A stretch of 64,000 nucleotides of DNA, taken from assembly GCF_021730395.1 (NCBI RefSeq), contig NC_069366.1, positions 63,369,001 through 63,433,000 of the forward strand, read 5' to 3'. This document shows, piece by piece, positions 56,640-64,000 of this stretch. This stretch comes from Mercenaria mercenaria. Taxonomy: Eukaryota; Mollusca; Bivalvia; Venerida; Veneridae. Numbering within the stretch: the first letter of the stretch is position 1; each line of letters starts with the position of its first letter. The position numbers were made by a program, and so were the translations under genes. The notes beneath the pieces are model-generated. The model worked only from the letters and a program-made list of their open reading frames with translations, searched no databases and was not told the DNA's origin.

Positions 56640-57405
56640 TTGTATATTATTTTAATAGTTGTTCATGTAAGTGGTATGTTATTGTTTAGAATGCAATTAA
56701 GCTATAAATTTATCTTTTTTAGTCATACAAATGACACTTTTTATGTCGGCAGAAAGGGACAGAATTATAAAAAATTGAAATGTTCATAATTTTTTTATCA
56801 TTTGTCAGATTTTAATGAAATATGTACCATTGTGTTTCTTATTCCAATGCCTTTCCAACGAGGTATAATACTTGTGTATTTTCCGACTTTAAAAAAATAG
56901 TCTGACCTCCCTATTACTGAAATTATCCCATTTAATTATTTTGTTACTGTATTTGATACCACCCTCACCCGCAGAAAAGGACCAAGAGTTTCTCGTATTC
57001 CTGTGGATTTAGATTTGACTTTTCATCACAAATAAGTTGTAGAATTTAAAACATTAAAATAACCATTGTGTTATAAAAAGATATATTCTGTAGTATATAC
57101 ATCAAGAAAAATTACAATTAATTGCATATTCAATAATTTATGGCAAATTTGCTAACACCACCAGAAAAAAATAAGGATTTTTTTCGAAAATTGAGTAAAA
57201 TGCTGATAGTTTCGTCAATATGCATTCAAATCACTTGAAATTTTCAGTGTCGGTTTTGTACCATTCCTGTCTAGAAAATAACAAATAATATAAAAAATGG
57301 CAAAGCCTCTGAGCGAGCGTAGCTTAAACGGCAAAGAAACTATTCACTTCTTAAAACAATTCCGAGAACCTATTCACTTGTAAAGAAACAAAAAATTAGT
57401 GTCAT
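56640..57405. other. Intergenic AT-rich DNA
   Basis: No gene or recognised repeat. Confidence 0.4.
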
Positions 57406-57409
57406 TATA

Positions 57410-58512
57410 CAGGGGTTCCATTTGACCCGGGACCCCGGGTCCGGACCCAGGAGATTTTCAGAAGACGCTCAAAGGATCCGGCATGATACTTGCCTGTGCG
57501 TCCTTCGGGACCCGGAGGCATTTTCCTTTGATAATCCTTTCTCTTATCATTCATTTCCTTCAGTAAAACTATTTCCACGATAGACACGTGTATTCCAAAA
57601 TAAACACTCGCGGTCATGCCCGCCTGTCTTTGATATTCTGCTAAATCCCGCCCTTTCTCCTGTAGACATGCCTCGCTGGTTTTTTTTATCAGCAAGTTAC
57701 GTCACGGCGAGTACACATAGGTAACAAGAATCAATGAAGTGTTGAAATTAATTGATCCTGTGGACAGTCAAAAAAGGCGCCAATTATTAAATTATCGTAA
57801 GCAGCTGATTACCGAGCATGTGAAAAGTGCCCTGCAAGATTTATTCATGCAAACCTTAAATTAGACCATTGCTTAGTGATCATACCGTAATTTCAACAAG
57901 AAACTTCACAAATTTTGATGAATTTTGAAAGCAAAAATAAGATTAGAATGTCCGTTAACGAGTCTAATTACACCCGATGTCATTAGCATATTTCCAAAAT
58001 TCCTTGAAAAAAACTGACTTTCAATGCAGTTTTTAATGATAAGTAGCATAATTATTTAAGGAACTATATCTGATTCAGCTTAGTTTGCCAAGTAAACTGA
58101 GCAAAAACTACTTTCCGGTGACATTCCAAAAGTGTAACAGTATCCGGATAGTACATTTTGGATACATTTTTTATATTGTTACAGCACTGTTCTGTTATTA
58201 AAAATTAAATGAAACATAGAAGAAAAACCTAATCAAAATAACATAAATTTTGATAAATATTAGTTTACAATATATGACCTGAAACTGACATTTTTATTAT
58301 GCTGTAACATGATCTTGGATTTATTGTTTTCTTAGGTAAAGATCTCCTGGAACAACTGATACGTATTAGACCTTCCTGGTATAACTAAAAAAAATATAGT
58401 CAATTATATGGACGTGTTGGGACAGGACTCCTGTATTTTGGAAAAGGACCCTTCAAAATTTGGGCCCAAGGGTCCTGGGACTCTTGGGTTTTCAGGTCTA
58501 GTGGAACCCCTG
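57410..58512. mobile_element. 1.1-kb hAT-like TIR element CAGGGGTTCCA...TGGAACCCCTG
   Basis: Perfect 11-bp inverted ends (57410-57420, 58502-58512) of CAGGGG/CCCCTG form, as common in the hAT superfamily, flanked by ATTATA on both sides. Subterminal GGACCC/GGGTCC words occur at both ends. The interior 57760-58170 is homologous, inverted, to about 63230-63690. The 96-codon minus-strand frame 57405-57695 runs through the terminal repeat and is not a gene. Confidence 0.8.
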
Positions 58513-58519
58513 ATTATAC

Positions 58520-59205
58520 CTGTAACAGTGAATATCATACGTTGCAAAATTTATGGAAAGCCGGTGTGTAACTCATTGCAGACTTGGAGCAGTCTTCTGC
58601 GCATGCCTGAAAGTGATTATCAGTTCTAGCGCACGGCAAAAATATGCATATTTTTGCATGTCCGCGTGCATTTAGTGTACAATATGCATAAAATGCTGAC
58701 TAAAGGTTAGGGTTAGTATCACCATGGTTACAAAATATATACATTTAAGATATTTTCGTTCAAATTTAGTTAATCCGGTATGTACCGGAGACTGTAATTT
58801 ATACCGGCGCTCCAAGTCTGCATTGAGTCACAGTCCATTACCTGTTTGTGGCGTTCTTATGGCTTTATGCTTATTTATGACATTTTATCCCTTTTTCTGG
58901 CCAATGCTTGATCTTTTAAAAGAAAATCATATTTTTTTCTACCAACTGGAAATCTTTCTTGCATTATTTTTGAGTGATGGATAATACTCAGCAATCAAAT
59001 GAAGTTCTGTATTCACTGCCAACAAAGCATTTCCTGTGAGCACCTGTCCTCTACGGACACGCACTTTGTAAAATAAAAGCAAAATTGAAATTATTTCCGT
59101 AACATAACTTTTTTAAAAATAAAGACACCTAATGAACATAGAGACTGTAACTCAAATATAAAATTAAAAAAAAAACAAAAACAATTTTCCCGACTTTGAC
59201 GTAAG
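58520..59205. other. Intergenic DNA
   Basis: No supported gene. AAATATGCATATTTTTGCAT at about 58639 is a short AT palindrome. The 86-codon + strand frame at 58724-58984 is hydrophobic toward its end but has no family features. Confidence 0.4.
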
Positions 59206-59207
59206 TA

Positions 59208-59235
59208 GAACAAAATGGCGGCGCCCAGACGAGAG
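59208..59235. promoter_or_regulatory. YY1-type site AAAATGGCGGCGCCC, possible promoter
   Basis: The word matches the YY1 consensus and the core of the dispersed repeat at 5566 and 8937, though the flanks differ here. About 150 bp downstream on + an ATG frame (from 59384, MRNPENTRNRDH) runs to GCAAAG-GTAAAG near 59510, a donor-like end. Whether a gene starts here cannot be decided from the sequence. Confidence 0.2.
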
Positions 59236-59570
59236 GAAAATTTTTCAGCTACATCACTTTGCCCCATTCGGCACACCTTTGTTATATTCGCCTACACCTA
59301 CACATTGCCGTAAGGCGAGCTACGCGGTCGCAATTGCGCTTTGTTGTAAATTATTTGACAACTTGAAGGCAAATAACGAGAATATGAGAAACCCTGAGAA
59401 TACAAGAAACAGGGATCATATTTGTTTTGACCTTTTATTCAAAAATCGAAAATTTCTGTTACATCATTGGCAATCATTGCATCTGAGTTTTAAGTTGGAT
59501 CCCGCAAAGGTAAAGGTAAGGTAAATTGTTTGGTTAAAGCCTTCGAATGGCCGTGTTGTCTCGGGTATTA

Positions 59571-60043
59571 GTCAAAATAATTTGACGTTCAGATTGTTTT
59601 ATATTTGTGATGGGCAATCTAAATGTCTAAACTTTGAAGGACCAAAATAATGGAAGTTAAATCACAGTACACAGTCATGTTAAGTTATTGGTTTTATATG
59701 GCATGTAAACTAGTACTAGTGTAAACACACGGTAAACGTTGATTAAAACAAAGGTTTAATTTAATATATAATAATATGATTTATATAATTGATAATTTTA
59801 ACATAGATTGATGAGGAATTGAATCCCCTTTCGATACATGTAAGTTATATTTTAATTTATGGCCAATTCGTGAAATAATCGACATTTAAACCTATAGCAT
59901 GTAAAGCGTCGGCAGCGATGAAAATTTCATCAGAAGTTGCTTCAACTATTTTGGTCATTTGAGTATTTGACGCGAATGGGGATATTGCCCATATGAAAAA
60001 AAATATCTCAATATTTCCTAGGATCACGTCAAATTAGTTGGAC
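59571..60043 (+). mobile_element. TA-flanked MITE 'GTCAAAATAATTTGACG', full-length copy
   Basis: 473 bp between TA dinucleotides (59569-59570, 60044-60045). Ends GTCAAAATAATTTGACG and CGTCAAATTAGTTGGAC are inverted repeats. It aligns in inverted orientation with 55654-56108. The short copy at 29196-29324 is its two ends joined. Confidence 0.85.
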
Positions 60044-60238
60044 TATCTCTGGTATATACAGTACATGTTATACGTTTTTCTTCTATAGTATGTACTCTTA
60101 AAGACTCTTAGTATAATATTTTGGTTGTGTTCATTTTATCAAAGAAGTAAACAATACACAGAATGGCAACTGGAGATCTCGCAATGTGCTCATGTCAGCG
60201 TGTAAACTTATTGAAGCGTTTATGTTATCAGTGTTCCC

Positions 60239-60381
60239 ACTGGTATTTAAAGTTGGGGGTTTTTTCTTGGACTTTTACACCCCTTCACTAAGAGATATAT
60301 AACAGCTCCAAAACTGTGGGTGCAAAGTACCATTCTTTCTGGGGGTGAAAAACTGCCATTTTGGGGTTTCTGGGAACACTG
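60239..60381. mobile_element. 143-bp MITE CAGTGTTCCCA...TGGGAACACTG
   Basis: Perfect 11-bp inverted ends, flanked by GTTAT on both sides (60234-60238, 60382-60386). The interior has GGGGGTTTTTTC and GGGTGAAAAACTGCC. The form is hAT-like and too short to encode anything. Confidence 0.75.
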
Positions 60382-60410
60382 GTTATAACACTAATTTCTG
60401 TTGTTTTTTA

Positions 60411-61546
60411 GCTCGACTATTCGAAGAATAGTCTAGCTATTCTACTCACCCTGGCGTCGGCGTCGGCGTCACACCTTGGTTAAGTTTTTGCATGCAAGTA
60501 CATACAGCTATCATTTAAAGGCATATAGCTTTGAAACTTATTTATTCTTTTTCTAGGTCAATTACCAACCTCACTGGGTCAAGTTCCATAACTCTAACAT
60601 GTATTTTGAGCAAATTATGCCCCCTTTTGGACTTAGAAAATTCTGGTTAAAGTTTTACATGCAAGTTACTATCTCCAAAACTAATGCAGATATTGAATTG
60701 AAACTTCACATGTGTCTTCGGGGTTATAAAACTAGTTGATAGCACCAAGTCCCATAACTCTGACCTTCATTTTGGCCAAATTATGCCCCCTTTTGGACTT
60801 AGAAAATTCTGGTTAAAGTTTTGCGTGCAAGTACATACAGCTATTACTAAAAGGCATATAGATTTGAAACTTATTTTTTCTTTTTCTAGATCAATTACCT
60901 ACCTCACTGGGTCAAGTCCCATAACTCCGGCATGTATTTTGGCCAAATTATGCCCCCTTTTGGACTTAGAAAATTCTGGTTAAAGTTTTGCGTGCAAGTA
61001 CATACAGCTATTACTAAAAGGCATATAGACTTGAAACTTATTTTTTCTTTTTCTAGATCAATTACCTACCTCACTGGGTCAAGTCCCATAACTCTGGCAT
61101 GTATTTTGGCCAAATTATGCCCCCTTTTGGACTTAGAAAATTCTGGTTAAAGTTTTGCGTGCAAGTACATACAGCTATTACTAAAAGGCATATAGATTTG
61201 GAACTTATTTATTCTTTTTCTAGATCAATTACCTACCTCACTGGGTCAAGTTCCATAACTCTTAACATGTATTTTGAGCAAATTATGCCCCCTTTTGGAC
61301 TTAGAAAATTCTGGTTAAAGTTTTACATGCAAGTTACTATCCCCAAAACTAATGCAGATATTGAATTGAAACTTAACATGTTTCTTCGGGGTTATAAAAC
61401 TAGTTGATAGCATCAAGTCCCATAACTCTGATATGTCCCCTTTTGAACTTAAAACTCTTTTGATATTTAACATTTTGGGTAATAATTTCCAGCTTCTGTG
61501 ACAATATTTCGAATAGTCGAGCTTGGCTGTCTTATGGACAGCTCTT
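60411..61546 (+). mobile_element. Helitron-like non-autonomous element with five ~167-bp tandem units
   Basis: It begins AGCTCGACTATTCGAAGAAT and has GGCGTCGGCGTCGGCGTC. TTATGCCCCCTTTTGGACTT recurs at 60615, 60781, 60948, 61115 and 61283 (166, 167, 167, 168 bp). Three central units are nearly identical, while the outer two are of another subtype. It ends GAATAGTCGAGC, then stem-loop GCTGTC-TTATG-GACAGC and TCTTG-TTTT. The frames through it (60783-61407) repeat MPPFGLRKFWLKFCVQV and are by-products. Confidence 0.85.
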
Positions 61547-62246
61547 GTTTTTTCACATCTTAGTGTTATTTCTAGAGCTCAAAAAGGGCAAGGTGCTGCC
61601 AAAAAGGTGCTGGGTGCTGTCCGAAAGAGGCAGGGTGCTCTTTTAGACTTGAAAGTTACCATTGCAGTAGTTGCATTTCTAGATGTCTACAGTTAATTTC
61701 TTATATATCTATTCCATTTATCTTTATTGCACACTTAAGTCACAGAATAAAGTGGTAAATCTTCCCAAAACCAGGGCCCACGCTGTCGTTCGCCACTCGA
61801 GCCATTTGGCGAATCTGCGATAAAAGTGGCGAAGAAAAATCGCGAGTGGCGAAAATGAAAAAAATGTTCGTAATTTGGACCGCCATTTTGTTTCAGACGT
61901 TCTAAATCGTAACCTCCGAGAAATTATGTTAAAAAAAAAACAGTTGACTGGTTCCGATAATTTTACCTTATAAAATTAACTTATTTCGGGATAGTACTAC
62001 CCAGTCTGCGTTTACTTTACACAATGTGTAATAAACATCTTGACACGCGAGAAGATGCAATTTGCAATCAATTAGCAACCGATTATCGGGTTAAAATAAT
62101 CTTTTTGTTTTGTTGTCATTACGGCAGATTAAATGATTGATGCATTTAATTTCCATGGATCAAATAATTAATAAATAAATCGGCAAAATAATGAATGGTT
62201 TGATGAATTTTTTAACGTTGTCGCCACCGTCAGACAGTATCTTAGT

Positions 62247-62513
62247 CACAGGCACGGGTCCAGTGTATTTTTTTGTTAAATATAAAAATCCTTTATTTTC
62301 ACACAAATATACTTTTTATATGTTAGTCAAATGAAAAAAAAAATGATGACAAAAAATCCGGTCCCAATATCATACACGACACTGTGACCGGATTTTTGTC
62401 ATCATTTTTTTTTTCATTTGACTAACATATAGACAGCTATTTGTGTGAAAAAAAGGTTGTTTTTTATATTAATCAAAAAAAAAAAAAAAAAATACTCTGG
62501 ACCCGTGTCTGTG
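62247..62513. mobile_element. 267-bp palindromic hAT-type MITE with perfect 8-bp target duplication
   Basis: Ends CACAGGCACGGGTCCAG and CTGGACCCGTGTCTGTG, flanked by ATCTTAGT on both sides (62239-62246, 62514-62521), the 8-bp duplication expected of hAT transposition. The centre is a long foldback (about 62318-62442: TATGTTAGTCAAATGAAAAA ... CATTTGACTAACATATA). It is the innermost and therefore youngest insertion of the nest. Confidence 0.9.
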
Positions 62514-62605
62514 ATCTTAGTAAGTAATTAGTAAAGGTGTTTGCCAAGTTTTTTGAATGTCTTTAAAAGTTAGATATGGATTTGAAATGTAATCCTGTAT
62601 CAGGG

Positions 62606-62736
62606 TAGATTTCTCGGAAGCACAGAGCACCAAAAACACAGCCCCCGGGCCATGCATTTACATAATAAGCCCACAACAAAAAGAAGCTGTAATGGAAAAA
62701 TATTTCAGACAGGTTGCTTCAAACATCCAACAACGT
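62606..62736. repeat. 'CGGAAGCACAGAGCA' cassette, copy 4
   Basis: TAGATTTCTCGGAAGCACAG to TTGCTTCAAACATCCAACAA, about 85% identical by eye to 45749-45880 but 17 kb away and inside a transposon. The other parts of the segmental unit are absent here. Confidence 0.7.
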
Positions 62737-64000
62737 TTTAAAATACAAAACTTGCTTTAGAGGTATACCCACTTTCATTCGAAAGTCCCCCTATATAGCT
62801 AGAATATCACCATTTGCTTATGGGAAGTAACAAAAAATTTCAACGCGCCGCGGGAAGGGAAACCTCTCCAGCACCCTCTCCACCGTTTCCGAGAAAAAAG
62901 GTGGCTCCAACTTTTTTCAGCCCAGTGTGGGCCCTGCAAAACCAGTAACAAAGTTTACAAAGGATTTTTACTTTAATACTTTATAGTTTAGGTTAAACCA
63001 TTCAAGCCTTTCTTTTAAAAAAATTCACCAAGAATGTCAACTTATTCATAATGAATATGAAACAGTGGAGGGCCTTGATATAAGCTTAATCTTAAACGAA
63101 GATCATGTTGTAAACAACATAGTTAAAGGCCTGTTTGCAAATTAATACTTATCAAAAGTCATGTTGTATTGATCAGGTCTTTCATCAATATTTCATTAAC
63201 AGAAAAGTGCTATTACAGTCAGGTTAAAGTTTACTAAAACGCATATCCAAAATATACTATCCGGATACTGGTACACTTTCACTGGAATGTTGTCTGAAAG
63301 TAGTTTTTACTCAGATTACATGACCCACTAGGGCAAACCAGAGATAGTTTCTCAAATTTTGATGTTTCTTATCATAAAAATAAACCAACTGTCAGCTTTT
63401 TTGAAGGAAATATGGAAAAATTGCATACGACATCGGGAGTAATAAGACTCGTGAACGGACATTCTAAACTTACTTTTACTTTCGATATTCATTAAAATTT
63501 GTGCATTTTCTAGTTTAAATTACAGTAGAATCAAACTACATTGATATATACTTGTTATTATACTAAACAACGGTCTATCTTAATTTTGCACAAAGAAATC
63601 TAGGGCATTTTTCACGTGCTCTGTAATCAGCTGGCCGCTTACGAACGCCTTTTTGACATTTCACAGGATCCATACTCTTTATCAATTAGGTTTAACACTT
63701 TATTGATTCTCATTACCTGTGTGCACTTGCCTTGACGTAATTTGCTGATCAAAAAATCGCCCAGGCACGTCAACAGGGAAACTGGCAGGATTTAGCAGAA
63801 GATCAAAGGCAAGAGGGCACATTTTAAGGGCAGCGTGGCGGCAGTAAAATAGGGCAGGGCGGGGCGCCCCGCTGCGTCGCTCTAGAAATAACACTACATC
63901 TTTAGATTTTCAAGAGTAAAATTACTCGTAGTCAATTTCTGATTTTACCATTTTAGTCATTCACAAAAATTATGATGAGTAAATACTCACAGGCCCAAAA

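Larger units (their letters stand above)
61772..62936. mobile_element. 1.17-kb hAT-like TIR element CAGGGCCCAC, nested
   Basis: Ends CAGGGCCCACGCTG and CAGTGTGGGCCCTG are inverted repeats with one mismatch. CAAAAC flanks both (61766-61771, 62937-62942). The left interior carries CGCCACTCGAGCCATTTGGC and GTGGCGAA repeats. It holds a further MITE (62247-62513) and a copy of the CGGAAGCACAGAGCA cassette. No transposase is seen. Confidence 0.8.
61561..63896. mobile_element. 2.3-kb TIR element TAGTGTTATTTCTAGAG, host of two nested insertions
   Basis: Perfect 17-bp inverted ends (61561-61577, 63880-63896). The flanks share CATCT (ACATCTT if the outermost base is counted with the target). G-rich subterminal words (AGGGCAAGGTGCTG on the left, AGGGCAGGGCGGGGCGCCCC on the right) occur at both ends. 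The right interior is homologous, inverted, to the element at 57410-58512. Without the 61772-62936 insertion it is about 1.2 kb. No transposase. The minus-strand frame 63700-63894 includes the terminal repeat and is not a gene. Confidence 0.8.

Noticed and set aside
57405-57695. 96-codon minus-strand frame rich in charged residues
   Set aside because: It crosses the terminal repeat of the CAGGGGTTCCA element into flanking DNA.
59091-59276. Minus-strand frame including MGQSDVAEKFSSRL, considered as a second myristoylated start
   Set aside because: The C-terminal half is a poly-Phe/Ile translation of AT-rich DNA, and the frame overlaps the YY1-type site. No supporting signal.
60783-61407. Three frames repeating MPPFGLRKFWLKFCVQV
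   Set aside because: By-products of the ~167-bp tandem units.
1-64000. CRISPR arrays, bacterial operons, rRNA genes
   Set aside because: None is present. Tandem repeats here lack unique spacers of uniform length, and gene structure is clearly eukaryotic.

Overview
The window looks like nuclear DNA of a marine bivalve mollusc, most likely a clam. It is AT-rich, gene-poor and split by large introns. It holds a Derlin-1-type gene whose C-terminus matches the bivalve pattern, and several repeat classes I associate with bivalve genomes: elements with central ~165-bp tandem repeats and a 3' hairpin followed by CTCTTG, molluscan tRNA-derived SINEs, and a palindromic MITE starting ATATGAGCCG. I see no bacterial-style operons, CRISPR arrays, rRNA genes or convincing functional tRNA genes. 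Species assignment is inference.

Layout. 1-12.7 kb: AT-rich DNA with repeats. These include a 165-bp-unit array (1976-2620), a 1.4-kb terminal-inverted-repeat element studded with the motif TTCCGAAC (3256-4662), and two inverted copies of a palindromic TTTTCGCG-type repeat (6693-7050, 11742-12090). 12.7-21 kb: the C-terminal half of a Derlin-1-like gene on the + strand, four recognisable exons plus a possible short first exon, with introns full of repeats. 21-30 kb: low-complexity, minisatellite and palindromic DNA. It ends in a 39-codon minus-strand ORF (29927-30046) starting MGNCSS, a good N-myristoylation/palmitoylation signal. 31-37.8 kb: Helitron-like and hAT-like non-autonomous elements inserted into one another, including an eight-copy 118-bp tandem array. 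38-47 kb: four or more strongly diverged copies of a ~2-2.6 kb segment in the same orientation, with SINE insertions. 47-51.6 kb: mostly empty, with a SINE body and a 162-bp tandem-repeat element. 51.67-53.4 kb: the only long ORF, an intronless minus-strand frame of 571-584 codons encoding an uncharacterised, mostly disordered protein. 55-64 kb: a dense graveyard of DNA transposons. It includes a TA-flanked MITE family and a nest three elements deep (61561-63896) whose innermost member has a perfect 8-bp target duplication.

Function. Only the Derlin-like gene can be placed in a pathway: ER-associated degradation, with a C-terminal p97/VCP-binding SHP box. Exons for the Derlin N-terminal half were not found upstream. 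The gene therefore either starts outside the window or is a 5'-truncated, possibly repurposed, paralog. The 584-codon ORF and the 39-codon ORF have no family that I recognise. Most of the remaining sequence is non-autonomous mobile DNA. I found no clear novel multi-gene system. The best leads are the truncated Derlin paralog, the myristoylated small ORF, the TTCCGAAC element, and the 38-47 kb segment array with possible exons on its minus strand.
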